Assembly (NCBI GenBank): GCA_934754445.1
Contig: CAKVHZ010000002.1
Coordinates: forward strand, 9,098-73,097
DNA: 64,000 nucleotides
DNA from: an uncultured Clostridia bacterium
Lineage (GTDB): Bacteria; Bacillota; Clostridia; Christensenellales; UBA1242
Direction: 5' to 3'
Shown here: positions 26,118 through 35,953 of the stretch, piece after piece
Layout: every line of letters starts with the position of its first letter
Position numbering within the stretch: the first letter of the stretch is position 1
Notes under the pieces: model-generated
Told to the model about the DNA's origin: nothing
What the model saw: the letters and a program-made list of their open reading frames with translations, nothing else
Databases searched by the model: none
Position numbers and translations under genes: made by a program

Positions 26118-26163
26118 AAAAATATTTGCATAATAAAAATTTTTTAGATAAAAATATTTGCAT
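26118..26163. repeat. Two 14 bp direct repeats before the small gene
   Basis: AAAAATATTTGCAT at 26118-26131 and 26150-26163, spaced 32 bases. The first includes the putative -35 box, the second runs into the ATG. Confidence 0.6.
26126..26154 (+). promoter_or_regulatory. Putative promoter, leaderless type
   Basis: TTGCAT, 17-base spacer, TAAAAA, then 7 bases to ATG 26162. Confidence 0.4.
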
Positions 26164-26596
26164 GGAAAACAAAGAAATAAACATAATCAATATAACAAAT
26201 CAGTCTATAAAAACAATATTAATGACCATTGATAATTTTATTAATGATATTAAAAACGAAAAATTAAAGAACTTACTTGCTGAAAATATAAATAAGTTTG
26301 ACACCTTAGTTGATGAGTGCAAAATTTTAGCAAAAAGTTATAATGAAGAACTTGAAGACCTTAATTTTTTTGAAAAATATCAAAATTTAATTTCGCTTAA
26401 AATTTCAAGTTTGACTAAAAAAAACACTTACGAAATTGCTGAAATTATATATTTATCTATTACCGAAACCATGCCTAAACTTTACTCACTTTTAAATAAC
26501 ACAAACCTAGATGAAACCGAACTTGCTAAAAAACTAATAACTCAAAATGAAAATTTAATAGATAACTTAAAACAATTTTTTATTGTAGAAGACTAG
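26162..26596 (+). CDS. Hypothetical helical protein, 144 aa
   Basis: Soluble, acidic, Asn/Leu-rich protein predicted mostly helical; family not recognised. Start chosen at ATG 26162; an in-frame TTG at 26126 lies in the first direct repeat and is less likely. No Shine-Dalgarno. It is the only plus-strand gene between ylxM and pnp, divergent from the cyclase and convergent with mnmA, whose stop overlaps its end by 4 bases. Confidence 0.7.
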   Translation: MENKEINIINITNQSIKTILMTIDNFINDIKNEKLKNLLAENINKFDTLVDECKILAKSYNEELEDLNFFEKYQNLISLKISSLTKKNTYEIAEIIYLSITETMPKLYSLLNNTNLDETELAKKLITQNENLIDNLKQFFIVED

Positions 26597-27666
26597 AAAG
26601 TTTCTTCTATTACTCCCCCGCCTAAGCAATAATCACCATTGTAGAAAACTACAAATTGACCTGGAGTAACCGCTCGTTGTTTTTCTTTAAAATATACTTT
26701 TACCTTATCTTCTAAAATTTCTACTTTTACTGCTTGGTCGGGTTGACGATACCTAAATTTTGCATTACATTCAAAAACATTTTCACTAGGTTTTTCTGGT
26801 ATCCAGTTAATTTTATAACTAACAAGACCATTACTAAAAAGTTCGTCTTCTTCGCCTTGAGAAACAATAAGTCTATTATTTTCTAAATCTTTTTTCACAA
26901 CAAAATATGGCTTACCATTTCCGTCATTTCTACCACCAATATTTAAACCTTTTCGTTGACCTAAAGTATAGTAAGCAAGTCCTATATGTTTACCTAAATA
27001 TCTACCATCAGTTGAATAAATCTCGCCTTCTTTTGTTGGTAAATAATTTTTCAAAAATTCTCTAAAATTTCTTTCGCCAATAAAACAAATACCTGTGCTA
27101 TCTTTCTTTTTTGCGGTAATTAAGCCTAGTTTTGTTGCAATTTCTCTTACCTTTGGTTTTTCAATATCACTTAAAGGGAAAAGCACTTGTGATAACTGAT
27201 TTTGACTTAATTGATTTAAAAAATAAGTTTGGTCTTTGTTTAAATCTTTAGATTTTAATAAATAAGTTTTTCCGTCTTTATGCTCAGTTTTTGCATAATG
27301 GCCAGTTGCAATATAATCTGCACCAATTTTTTTAGCAAATTCTAAAAAAGGTCCGAATTTTATCTCTCTATTACATAAAACATCAGGGTTAGGAGTTCTA
27401 CCCTTTTTATATTCTTCTAAAAATTCTTCAAATACATTGTTATAATACTCTTTTGAATAATTTACAGTGTAATAAGGTATGCCAATTTTATTACAAACTT
27501 GCTTTACATCAAAGTAGTCTTCTTCGGCAGTGCAAACTCCATCATCACCCGTTTCTTCCCAGTTTTTCATAAAAACGCCTATTACATTATAGCCTTGTTC
27601 TTTTAACAAATATGCTGCAACCGAACTATCTACACCGCCACTCATTCCACAAACTACAGTTTTCAT
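26593..27666 (-). CDS. mnmA: tRNA-specific 2-thiouridylase MnmA
   Basis: 357 aa, adds sulfur to U34 of Lys, Glu and Gln tRNAs. The PP-loop is [15 protein letters not shown]. Catalytic cysteines are in [12 protein letters not shown] and [12 protein letters not shown]. The C-terminal beta-barrel ends normally. It overlaps mtaB by 4 bases, so it belongs to a tRNA/rRNA modification operon with mtaB and rsmE. Confidence 0.96.
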   Translation of the reverse strand: MKTVVCGMSGGVDSSVAAYLLKEQGYNVIGVFMKNWEETGDDGVCTAEEDYFDVKQVCNKIGIPYYTVNYSKEYYNNVFEEFLEEYKKGRTPNPDVLCNREIKFGPFLEFAKKIGADYIATGHYAKTEHKDGKTYLLKSKDLNKDQTYFLNQLSQNQLSQVLFPLSDIEKPKVREIATKLGLITAKKKDSTGICFIGERNFREFLKNYLPTKEGEIYSTDGRYLGKHIGLAYYTLGQRKGLNIGGRNDGNGKPYFVVKKDLENNRLIVSQGEEDELFSNGLVSYKINWIPEKPSENVFECNAKFRYRQPDQAVKVEILEDKVKVYFKEKQRAVTPGQFVVFYNGDYCLGGGVIEETF

Positions 27667-28913
27667 TTAACAATAACTCCATCTTTAAATATATCTTCAA
27701 TTATTACAGATATTATATCGTTTTCTTTATATTTTTCATTAAATTCTAGGTAGCATTTAACAAAATATTCGCTATGACCTACAAAATATTTTTTATCATC
27801 TATGCTTACCACTTCTTCTATTAATAAATTTTGTTTAACATTATTGTCTTTTAATAAATTTAAGTATTTTTCATGCAAAGATTTTGCTAAATTTTCAACA
27901 ATTTTTACTCTTTCTTTTTTAATAGAATTTAGTATTTGTGGCATTTTTGAAGCGACTGTGCCTTCTCGTTTTGAATAAGGGAAACAGTGAACCATAAAAA
28001 ATTCGGCTTTTTTAACAGTTTCTAAACTTTCTAAAAAATACTCCTCAGTTTCGGTTGGAAAACCTACAATTAAATCTGTAGTAATTGAAGCATAAGGGAA
28101 ATATTTTTTTATTAGTCTAACTTTTTCTAAATATTCTTCTTTAGTGTAGTGTCTATTCATCTTTTTTAAAACTTCATTACTGCCACTTTGCATACTTAAA
28201 TGAAATTGTGGGCAAAAGTTATTTATATTTTTAAGTCTTTGCATAAAATCATCAGTGATAACATTAACTTCCAAACTTCCTAATCTTATTCTTGAAGGCA
28301 ACACTTTTAAACTTTCAATTAATTCAATTAAACTTGGTTTAAAATCACTTAAATTTATACCTGTTAAAACAATTTCAGCACAAGTTTTGCTTAAATTTTG
28401 TGCTTCTTGTTTAACACTTTCTATATTTCTACTACGACTTCTTCCCCTAACATAAGGAATAATGCAATAAGAACAAAAATTGTTACAACCATCTTGAACT
28501 TTTAAATATGCTCTTACTCTTTGACTAGCACTTTGCATATTATCCACATAACAAAGTGGAAGTTCGCTTAAATTTTTATAATTTTCTTCGTTAATTAAAT
28601 TGATAATTTCGGCTTTATTTGAATTACCAATAATTACACTTACATTTTTTTCTTTAAACTGCTCAGGATTTTTTTGACTAGCACAACCACATACTAAAAT
28701 TTTAGCATTTTCGTTATAACTTTTACATCTTGCTATTAATTGTCTACTTTTTCTTTCACCTTCGTTAGTAACACAACAAGTATTTAAAATGTAAATATCA
28801 GCATATTCTAATTTGTTAGTAGTTTCGTATCCAAGTTTGTTTAATTCATTAATTAAACTATCACTTTCATAAAAATTGACTTTACAGCCTAAGGTAAAAA
28901 CACAAATTTTCAT
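27663..28913 (-). CDS. mtaB: tRNA threonylcarbamoyladenosine methylthiotransferase MtaB
   Basis: 416 aa radical-SAM methylthiotransferase that makes ms2t6A37 in tRNA. The N-terminal UPF0004 domain has [15 protein letters not shown] and [12 protein letters not shown]; the radical SAM cluster is [20 protein letters not shown]. The C-terminal TRAM domain is present. ATG 28913 is preferred because GGGAG lies just upstream; ATG 28925 is four codons longer. ATGA overlap with rsmE. Confidence 0.93.
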   Translation of the reverse strand: MKICVFTLGCKVNFYESDSLINELNKLGYETTNKLEYADIYILNTCCVTNEGERKSRQLIARCKSYNENAKILVCGCASQKNPEQFKEKNVSVIIGNSNKAEIINLINEENYKNLSELPLCYVDNMQSASQRVRAYLKVQDGCNNFCSYCIIPYVRGRSRSRNIESVKQEAQNLSKTCAEIVLTGINLSDFKPSLIELIESLKVLPSRIRLGSLEVNVITDDFMQRLKNINNFCPQFHLSMQSGSNEVLKKMNRHYTKEEYLEKVRLIKKYFPYASITTDLIVGFPTETEEYFLESLETVKKAEFFMVHCFPYSKREGTVASKMPQILNSIKKERVKIVENLAKSLHEKYLNLLKDNNVKQNLLIEEVVSIDDKKYFVGHSEYFVKCYLEFNEKYKENDIISVIIEDIFKDGVIVK

Positions 28914-29662
28914 TTTTTCTCCCATTCATTTAGTAAAAACATAACAACACTAGTTAAACTAATGCAAGCAGTTTCGGCACGCAAAATTCTGTTACCCAAA
29001 GTAATTTGTTTAACATTAGTTTGCTCTAATATTTTTTTGTTTTCTTTTTCGCTAAATCCGCCTTCACTACCAATAATTATTGCTATATTTGTTAAAGTAT
29101 TTCCATTTTTATCTTTAAAATCTAATTCCGTTAACTTATTAACTGAATTTTCATAAGCAAAAATCACTTTCTCGAACTTATTTAAACTTTTTATCATTTC
29201 ATTAAAAGTTAAAATATTACTTATCTCAACTTTTTTACTTCTTCCACATTGTTTAAGTGCTTCAATGCTAATTTTTTCTAGCCTATCTAGTCTTGTCGTT
29301 CCTTTTTTTACTTGACAAAATTCGCTTTCAAACGGGACAAAATTTTTAACACCAAGTTCGGTTAATTTTTGAATAATTAATTCAAATTTATCGCCTTTAA
29401 CTAAAGCTTGATAAACTGTTACATTGCTTTTTGTTTCACTATCGTTATCTTTTAAATCAACAATTTTTAAGGTTAAATCTTTTTTATTTATATTTGTAAT
29501 TTCGCAGGTATAATCAGTCCCCGAGCCATCAATTACGCATAGAAAATCTCCAATTTTATTCCTTAAAACATTAACAATATGGTTAAATTCTTCGCCGGTA
29601 ACTGTAATTATTTGTCCAAATTCAAAACTATTTTCCGTTTTTAAATAAAATTTACGAGCCAT
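28910..29662 (-). CDS. rsmE: 16S rRNA (uracil1498-N3)-methyltransferase RsmE
   Basis: 250 aa SPOUT methyltransferase. It has the N-terminal PUA-like domain (GEEFNHIVNVLRNKIGD) and SAM motifs IIGSEGGFSEKE and LGNRILRAETA. Start ATG 29662 (ARKFYLK) shares its A with the preceding stop (TAATG). The usual neighbour prmA is absent. Confidence 0.92.
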   Translation of the reverse strand: MARKFYLKTENSFEFGQIITVTGEEFNHIVNVLRNKIGDFLCVIDGSGTDYTCEITNINKKDLTLKIVDLKDNDSETKSNVTVYQALVKGDKFELIIQKLTELGVKNFVPFESEFCQVKKGTTRLDRLEKISIEALKQCGRSKKVEISNILTFNEMIKSLNKFEKVIFAYENSVNKLTELDFKDKNGNTLTNIAIIIGSEGGFSEKENKKILEQTNVKQITLGNRILRAETACISLTSVVMFLLNEWEKK

Positions 29663-29937
29663 TAACCCTTTTTCGCTCCACAATTAGGGCATCTGCCATT
29701 TTCGTCAACAATACTACCACAATAATCGCATTTCGATTGTTTTTTTCCATCAGGATTAATTGATAATTTTTGTTTTATGGTTTCGCCTATACTATTTCCA
29801 ATCTCTCTATTTTTTTTAATGCCAAGAATAATAGATACAATGACAGAAATAAACACCGCAACAAAAATTACGCCCATAAACGCAAACATAATTTTTGAAC
29901 TAACTTCAAAAGCATCTAATAAAATATTTGAATTCAT
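29662..29937 (-). CDS. Small membrane protein with zinc ribbon
   Basis: 91 aa. One transmembrane helix (~14-38) is followed by a polar linker and a C-terminal zinc ribbon CDYCGSIVDENGRCPNCG (C-x2-C, C-x2-C). AGGAG precedes ATG. First gene of the rsmE-mtaB-mnmA operon, but no functional link is evident. Confidence 0.8.
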   Translation of the reverse strand: MNSNILLDAFEVSSKIMFAFMGVIFVAVFISVIVSIILGIKKNREIGNSIGETIKQKLSINPDGKKQSKCDYCGSIVDENGRCPNCGAKKG

Positions 29938-30060
29938 AAAATTTCTCCTAGTAATTTTTAATATTTATGTTTAAATAAAAGAATTTGTTAAACATAAAAA
30001 TTATTTAATATATTATACATATTTTTTGCTATATTTTCAATTAATATTAAAGAAAAAATA

Positions 30061-30083
30061 AAAAAATGGCACTGCCATTTTTT
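30061..30083 (-). terminator. Terminator of pnp
   Basis: AAAAAATGGC / GCCATTTTTT perfect stem with a 3-base loop, abutting the pnp stop codon. Confidence 0.85.
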
Positions 30084-32167
30084 TATAGTTTAGAAACAAG
30101 TTTTAAATCTACTCTACCTTTTTCATCTACTTTAATAACTTCAACTAAAACTTTGTCTCCAATTTTTACAACATCTTCAACTTTGTCTACATGTTCTTTA
30201 GAAAGTTTAGAAATATGAACCATACCTTCTTTGCCTTTTAAACATTCTACAAAAGCACCAAATTGCATAATTCTTACAACTCTACCTTCATAAGTTTTGC
30301 CAAGTTCTAGTTCTGTTGCAATATCTAAAATCATTTCTTTTGCTCTTTCGTTCATAAAACTATCTTGAGAGGCTATCATAACTTTACCTTCATCGGTAAT
30401 ATCAATTTTAACACCTGTTTCGTCAATAATTTTATTAATCATTTTACCACCAGAACCGATTACATCTTTAATTTTATCTGGGTTAATATCAAAACTAATA
30501 ATTTTAGGAGCATATTTAGAAAGTTCAGGTTTAGGAGCTTTAATAACTTCTAGCATTTTACCTAAAATATGCATTCTACCTTCTTTTGCTTGATTTAATG
30601 CAGTTTTTAAAATATTTTCATCAATACCTTTAATTTTAATGTCCATTTGAATTGCAGTTATACCTTTTTCAGTTCCTGCAACTTTAAAGTCCATATCTCC
30701 TAAGAAGTCTTCTAAACCTTGAATATCAGATAATATTGCAACTTTATTTTTTGCTTCATCTTTAATTAAACCCATAGCAATACCCGCAACTGGGGCTTTA
30801 ATAGGCACACCACCATCCATTAATGCTAAAGTTGAGCCACAAACACTTGCTTGACTAGTTGAACCATTGCTTGATAAAACTTCACTTACTGTTCTAATTG
30901 CGTAAGGGAATTCTTCTTCACTAGGTAATACTGGTTCTAAGGCTCTTTCTGCCAATGCTCCATGACCAATTTCTCTTCTACCTGGGCTTTTTAATGGTTT
31001 TGCTTCTCCTGTAGAATAACCTGGCATATTATAATGATGCATATATCTCTTAACATCTTCATCATCTAAGCCTTCTAGTTTTTGCATATCTGAAATTGAA
31101 CCTAATGTTAAAGTTGTCATAACTTGAGTTAATCCACGAGTAAATACACCACTTCCGTGAACTCTTGGAAGAACGCCAGTTTCACACCAAATAGGACGAA
31201 TTTGCTTTAATTCTCTTCCATCTGGACGAACACCTTTATCTATAATTTTGGCTCTCATTACTTCTTTTTTAATATAATATAAACTATTTAAAATATCTTT
31301 TTCTTGGTCAGGATATTCATCTTTAAAATGTTCTAAAACATCTAAATTCATTGCTTCTTCTGCTTCATCTCTTTCAGTTCTATCAAAGTGTTCCATAACT
31401 TTTTCTACTTTAGAGTAAGCATATTCTCTAACTTTTTTATCTAATTCTTCAGGAACATGGTAATAATCTATAACTACTTTTTCTTTACCAATTTCCTTTT
31501 GAATACTCTCAATAAAAGCAACGATTTTTTTAATTTCTTCGTGAGCGACCATGATGCCTTTTAGCATTTCTTCTTCGCTAACTTCTTTTGCACCTGCTTC
31601 AACCATTAAAACTGCATCTTTTGTGCCTGATACAGTTAAATGTAATACACTTTTTTCTCTTTGCTCAAGATTTGGATTTATTATATATTCGCCATCTACT
31701 AAACCTACTAAAACACTTCCCGTTGGACCAGCAAAAGGAATATCACTAATAGATAAAGCAACAGAAGAACCAATCATGGCTAAAATTTCTGGGCTATTAT
31801 CTGGGTCTACACTCAAACAAGTTGCAACAACTTCTACATCGTTATAAAATCCTTTAGGAAATAGTGGACGAATAGGTCTATCTATTAATCTAGAAGTTAA
31901 AATTGCTTTATCGCTTGCCCTACCTTCTCTTTTTTTAAATCCACCAGGAATTTTACCTACTGAATACATTTTTTCTTCAAAATCAACCCCAAGTGGGAAA
32001 AAGTCCATTCCTTCCCTTGGAGATTTACTCATGTTAACATTAACCATAACCATAGTTTCGCCACATTTAACTATGCAAGTTCCGTTAGTTTGAAAACAAT
32101 ATTTGCCAGTTTCAACAATAACTTCTTTACCACCGATTACAGTTTTAAACTCTCTATTTAAACTCAT
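30083..32167 (-). CDS. pnp: Polyribonucleotide nucleotidyltransferase (PNPase)
   Basis: 694 aa phosphorolytic 3'-5' exoribonuclease, trimeric, in RNA turnover. Two RNase PH domains (FFPLGVDFEEKMYSVGKIPG; SNGSTSQASVCGSTLALMDG in the second, catalytic one), then KH (GSGGKMINKIIDETG) and S1 (GRVVRIMQFGAFVE). Start is ATG 32167 with AAAGGAG upstream; a 40-codon open extension upstream is not coding. The usual neighbour rpsO is not seen. Confidence 0.97.
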   Translation of the reverse strand: MSLNREFKTVIGGKEVIVETGKYCFQTNGTCIVKCGETMVMVNVNMSKSPREGMDFFPLGVDFEEKMYSVGKIPGGFKKREGRASDKAILTSRLIDRPIRPLFPKGFYNDVEVVATCLSVDPDNSPEILAMIGSSVALSISDIPFAGPTGSVLVGLVDGEYIINPNLEQREKSVLHLTVSGTKDAVLMVEAGAKEVSEEEMLKGIMVAHEEIKKIVAFIESIQKEIGKEKVVIDYYHVPEELDKKVREYAYSKVEKVMEHFDRTERDEAEEAMNLDVLEHFKDEYPDQEKDILNSLYYIKKEVMRAKIIDKGVRPDGRELKQIRPIWCETGVLPRVHGSGVFTRGLTQVMTTLTLGSISDMQKLEGLDDEDVKRYMHHYNMPGYSTGEAKPLKSPGRREIGHGALAERALEPVLPSEEEFPYAIRTVSEVLSSNGSTSQASVCGSTLALMDGGVPIKAPVAGIAMGLIKDEAKNKVAILSDIQGLEDFLGDMDFKVAGTEKGITAIQMDIKIKGIDENILKTALNQAKEGRMHILGKMLEVIKAPKPELSKYAPKIISFDINPDKIKDVIGSGGKMINKIIDETGVKIDITDEGKVMIASQDSFMNERAKEMILDIATELELGKTYEGRVVRIMQFGAFVECLKGKEGMVHISKLSKEHVDKVEDVVKIGDKVLVEVIKVDEKGRVDLKLVSKL

Positions 32168-32249
32168 TTTTTCTCCTTTATAAACAATTAAGTATATAAT
32201 ATTTAAAAAAATATAGCAAACAATTTTATAAACTTTATTTTTTTGCATA

Positions 32250-32279
32250 AAAAAACTCTTTCGTTTAAAAGAGTTTTTT
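32250..32279 (-). terminator. Terminator of the lipoprotein gene
   Basis: Perfect 12 bp stem AAAAAACTCTTT / AAAGAGTTTTTT with a 6-base loop. Confidence 0.88.
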
Positions 32280-32287
32280 ATTTTCAA

Positions 32288-33001
32288 CTATTTAGCACTT
32301 TTAACAACTTCGTAAACATCAGTGCTACCTTCAACTAATCTTACTTCATAACCATCAGCAACTAATTTATCGTTTGGATTATCTTTAACTATGTTAAATT
32401 TATCAAATTTTCCACCAGTAATAGAAACTGTTGCAGTTTTTTCTAATTGTGGTTTACTTGAATCATTGTTATTATAAATATTGATAGTTAATCCATATGG
32501 TCCTTCAACTTTGTTATCATTTAATTGTTGAATTGAATATTCTCCGCCCTTAATTTCTACATCTCCATCATAAGCATAAACAGCAGATACATTACCTACA
32601 TATTTACCATCTTCAACAACCAATTTGCCACCATCCATTACATCTAATGCATAGCAGTCGTTCTCTTTAGCAAGAATTTGTCCATTACCCTTTAATGTTA
32701 AATTTCCATTTTCTCGAACAGATATAATACTCCAAGAATTTGGACTCTTGTCCCAAATATCATTTTCATTGTATAGTTTTTTGCCGTTTAAATCTAAAAC
32801 AACTTTTCTTTTTACAACTAATGAATCTTCAACATTAATATCTGCTGTAACTTTAATTATGTCCTTATCACCATTTAATGCTTGAGTTAATTCAGCATAG
32901 GTTGAAACTTCTGCTACTGAAGGTGCACAAGCACTAAGCATAAACATTGCTGGAACAATTAAAAGCACTGCCAATACTAAACTTAAAATTTTCTTTTTCA
33001 T
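32288..33001 (-). CDS. Lipoprotein with beta-helix-like repeats
   Basis: 237 aa. Type II signal peptide with lipobox MLSAC, lipidated Cys at ~25. The mature part has short repeats of the kind NGNLTLKGNGQILAK, GGKLVVEDGKYVGNV and DGDVEIKGGEYSIQQ, ending with VSITGGKFDKF, typical of a parallel beta-helix of the pectate-lyase type without catalytic residues I can identify. Likely an anchored surface protein of unknown role. Monocistronic, with its own promoter and terminator. Confidence 0.8.
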   Translation of the reverse strand: MKKKILSLVLAVLLIVPAMFMLSACAPSVAEVSTYAELTQALNGDKDIIKVTADINVEDSLVVKRKVVLDLNGKKLYNENDIWDKSPNSWSIISVRENGNLTLKGNGQILAKENDCYALDVMDGGKLVVEDGKYVGNVSAVYAYDGDVEIKGGEYSIQQLNDNKVEGPYGLTINIYNNNDSSKPQLEKTATVSITGGKFDKFNIVKDNPNDKLVADGYEVRLVEGSTDVYEVVKSAK

Positions 33002-33028
33002 AAAATTCTCCTTTTGTTATTTTGTTAT

Positions 33029-33057
33029 AATCTAGCATATAAAAAAATATAAGTCAA
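33029..33057 (-). promoter_or_regulatory. Putative promoter of the lipoprotein gene
   Basis: Minus strand TTGACT, 17-base spacer, TAGATT; AAAGGAG follows before ATG 33001. Confidence 0.5.
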
Positions 33058-33125
33058 ACAAATTTAAAATAGTTTTTGCAAAAAATAAAAAAATATGTAT
33101 TAAAATAAAATTATCTTTAAAAATC

Positions 33126-33154
33126 TTGACAATTCCCATTTAAACTGATATAAT
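33126..33154 (+). promoter_or_regulatory. Consensus promoter of tRNA-Lys
   Basis: TTGACA, 17-base spacer, TATAAT, 21 bases before the mature 5' end. Confidence 0.9.
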
Positions 33155-33175
33155 TTATGTTGTTTTTTAACTTTT

Positions 33176-33251
33176 GGGCTATTAACTCAGTTGGTAGAGT
33201 AGTCGACTCTTAATCGAAATGTCCGGGGTTCGAACCCCCGATGGCCCACCA
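33176..33251 (+). tRNA. tRNA-Lys (anticodon CTT)
   Basis: 76 bases with encoded CCA. Acceptor GGGCTAT / ATGGCCC (one T-G pair), D arm ACTC / GAGT, anticodon loop CTCTTAA giving CTT, T arm CGGGG-TTCGAAC-CCCCG. The outer anticodon-stem pair is G27-A43, a mismatch; the other four pairs are regular. Single tRNA with promoter and terminator. Confidence 0.95.
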
Positions 33252-33318
33252 CAACTAACATTATAAGAACCAACGAAATAATATATGTATTTGTAAATGG
33301 AAATTTTGGTATAATAAC

Positions 33319-33348
33319 AAAAAATCTATCTCATTTGATAGATTTTTT
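33319..33348 (+). terminator. Terminator downstream of tRNA-Lys
   Basis: Perfect 12 bp stem AAAAAATCTATC / GATAGATTTTTT with a 6-base loop. Confidence 0.85.
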
Positions 33349-33426
33349 TATTGTTTACTTAATTAAATTATGATTCTTTAAATTAAATAAAAATATTTTA
33401 TTAATTAAACAAACATTAGTATAAAT

Positions 33427-34272
33427 TTATTTTACTTTTTTAATTAGCATTGTAACTAAAGGTGAAGTAAAATATGAAGTTGTTAAAGTGTTTTCTTTTT
33501 TTCCGCCCAAAAGATATATATCTTTTGAATTATGAAGATTTACAAGTTCAAAAGGAGTCGCCAAATCTTTTACTTCTACTAAACCAAAACCTGTAATATT
33601 GTGTGGCACAGCATTAAAACTCCAATCATTCACTCCTATTAATACTTTGTTTGAGTCTACTTCTCTAAATCCAACCGCTAAATAATCTATATTATTATCA
33701 AATTGAGAGCCATTTAAAGTAACATAACCATTAAAATTAAACATTATTTCATATGTCCCTATTTCATTAAATTGAATTGTGTCTTCTCCAACATTTAATA
33801 AAACTAAATTTGAAGTTGATAATTCAATATCTTTTAACGGAAGACGCTCACCACTTCCCACTTTAAAGCCATAATCAGGAACATCTATGGTATCATCTCG
33901 AAGGGTTGCAATATAAACTTCTTTTATGAAGGTTAAACCATCATCGCCCTTATCACCTTTATCACCTTTTTCGCCTTTCTCCCCTTTCTCACCTTTTTCG
34001 CCTTGCAAATAACCATCATCAATCCATTTATTGTTTTTTGCATCATATATTAATAGTCTTTTAGGAATGCCATTTCCTATTAAAACCGCCATACCATCAA
34101 AAGGATTTTTAGGTAAATCATCAATAGACGAATAAATTCCATCTATTTGAAAACCTTTTCCCGCATCTCCTTTTTCGCCCTTTGGGCCTTTTGGACCTGT
34201 TGGACCTATATAGTAAGCCAATTTATCGAATGGAACACAACAAATTGTTTGTTTTTTATTACATTTTATCAT
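33427..34272 (-). CDS. Collagen-like Gly-X-Y repeat protein
   Basis: 281 aa. Two collagen-like stretches: IGPTGPKGPKGEKGDAGKG near residues 22-40 and GEKGEKGEKGEKGDKGDKG near 90-108. A ~50-residue insert separates them, and a ~170-residue C-terminal beta-rich domain follows, which in such proteins usually trimerises (as in BclA-type exosporium filaments). No signal peptide; an internal Cys-containing start. Exosporium or phage-tail-like roles are both possible; the spore context favours the first. AGGAG precedes ATG. Confidence 0.8.
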   Translation of the reverse strand: MIKCNKKQTICCVPFDKLAYYIGPTGPKGPKGEKGDAGKGFQIDGIYSSIDDLPKNPFDGMAVLIGNGIPKRLLIYDAKNNKWIDDGYLQGEKGEKGEKGEKGDKGDKGDDGLTFIKEVYIATLRDDTIDVPDYGFKVGSGERLPLKDIELSTSNLVLLNVGEDTIQFNEIGTYEIMFNFNGYVTLNGSQFDNNIDYLAVGFREVDSNKVLIGVNDWSFNAVPHNITGFGLVEVKDLATPFELVNLHNSKDIYLLGGKKENTLTTSYFTSPLVTMLIKKVK

Positions 34273-34351
34273 AATTTTCTCCTTTTGTTATTCATTAACT
34301 CATAATATGAAAATTTGATAAAAAAGTTTAATCCACACTTGGTGGACTTTA

Positions 34352-35866
34352 TTATAATAATTCTAAATTCTTTTTAAATACTTTTTTAAAATCACTTTCG
34401 TTTTTCATGCCTTCACGAAGTTCTAGTGGTGCTGGAGTTTCTACTTGAGTTTTAATAATAATAGAATCTCCTAAAATATCACAAGTCATATCTTTAATTC
34501 TTGCTTTACCGAAAGCATCTAAACTAGAAGCAAGATTTACTATGATTGCTAATTTTTTAACAGCATCTATATCTTCTTCAGTAAGTAGATTTTTATATTT
34601 TACCCATTCTGTTAAGTTAAAATCATCAAGTTTTGTGCAAAGCATAATAAAAGCTGCAAGAACAATATCACGATGACTAGCACCCATAATATAACTATTT
34701 AAAATTAAGTTATAACCGGCTTTATTGTTTTCGTAAAAATTAACTCTGTTTCCACAATTATATAAATTTGATGCAATTCTTAATGCTTTAACATAAGTTC
34801 GTGGTAATTTGTGTAATACTTTAAGTTGTTTATATAAAATTACTGTTAAATAATAAACATGAGCAATATTGTTTGGTTTTTGAGTGTAAAATTCATTAAT
34901 TATATCTAAAGAATTTCCTAAAATATCGGGATAAGGTTTATCAGTTAAATTAGGATTAGCAACATAATTTAACATACCTTCGCTAAAACCAGGTTTACTT
35001 GCTAAAATTTGTGTATTTTTAATTGTTTCAAAAATTGCATGATAAATTGCAATAGAACAAGCAAATAAATCTGCTCTATCTTGACTAATACCTTTAATTT
35101 TTTTAGTTTTATCAACATCTAGTCCTAACATAAAGTTATAAACGGTGTCAAAATCTGTTTTAGTTAAACTATACATATTTTCAATATCTAAAGGATATTT
35201 AGTCATTTTTCTAGCAAGTTTACAAATACTTAAAAAGTATTTTTCCATGCCAATAACCGAAATTTCAGGTTCTAGATTTTTAAGCCATTCAATTTTATTT
35301 AATTCTTCACTAAAAAATTTAGAAACTTTACTAAACATTTCTTTTGGTGGAGTATTTTCTAAGTCTAATTTCTTTAATACATTTAAAGTTCCATAAGGAA
35401 TAATATTTTTTTCAAAGATACTTCTTTTGCTAAAATTTAAAATAACTGTATCGTTAGTATTAACAACAGCTAAAACTCCACGAGAAACATCTACTGAGTT
35501 AATAACAGCATAGTAAAAACCATTAACTTCTTCATCTTCTGTCATTTCTTTAAATTTTAAATTACAACGAGAATAAATTTGTTCAAAAATACTAACTTCA
35601 TTTTTTACATTATAAAAACTTCGATGTGCTAAACAAGTAGTTTCAACAACATTATAACTATCACATAAACTTTTAAACCCAATACAAATATTAACTAATT
35701 CATTAATTTTTGGTGCTTTTATAATTTCGTCTTCTTCAATATCAGCAACTAAGTTAATTGGTTCTATAACTTGGTGTAAAGTTACTATTGAATTTGTTTT
35801 TACTACACTAGCAATAGTTAATTTAATGTTTAAAACATCTAGTTCTACAATGGCAATATTCTTCAT
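34352..35866 (-). CDS. Ppx/GppA family protein with degenerate active sites
   Basis: 504 aa. Overall architecture is that of exopolyphosphatase/guanosine pentaphosphatase: two actin-like lobes (AHRSFYNVKNEVSIFEQIY, KEMTEDEEVNGFYYAVI, GISQDRADLFACSIAI) then an HD-like helical domain. Key motifs are lost: the N-terminal DxGSNS loop reads VELDVLNIKL, the second loop GGGSTE reads VVNTNDTVIL, and the HD pair is replaced in NLYNCGNRVNFY. It may bind rather than hydrolyse its ligand. AAAGGA precedes ATG. Confidence 0.7.
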   Translation of the reverse strand: MKNIAIVELDVLNIKLTIASVVKTNSIVTLHQVIEPINLVADIEEDEIIKAPKINELVNICIGFKSLCDSYNVVETTCLAHRSFYNVKNEVSIFEQIYSRCNLKFKEMTEDEEVNGFYYAVINSVDVSRGVLAVVNTNDTVILNFSKRSIFEKNIIPYGTLNVLKKLDLENTPPKEMFSKVSKFFSEELNKIEWLKNLEPEISVIGMEKYFLSICKLARKMTKYPLDIENMYSLTKTDFDTVYNFMLGLDVDKTKKIKGISQDRADLFACSIAIYHAIFETIKNTQILASKPGFSEGMLNYVANPNLTDKPYPDILGNSLDIINEFYTQKPNNIAHVYYLTVILYKQLKVLHKLPRTYVKALRIASNLYNCGNRVNFYENNKAGYNLILNSYIMGASHRDIVLAAFIMLCTKLDDFNLTEWVKYKNLLTEEDIDAVKKLAIIVNLASSLDAFGKARIKDMTCDILGDSIIIKTQVETPAPLELREGMKNESDFKKVFKKNLELL

Positions 35867-35953
35867 AATTTTTCCTTTAATTAATTTATTTGAATTATAA
35901 AATTCTTTTATATTATATCATAATTTTAATTTTTTTCAAGTATTTTAATAAAA

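Noticed and set aside
32168..32287. 40-residue N-terminal extension of PNPase
   Set aside because: It crosses the intergenic terminator region; the ribosome-binding site and family alignment support ATG 32167.
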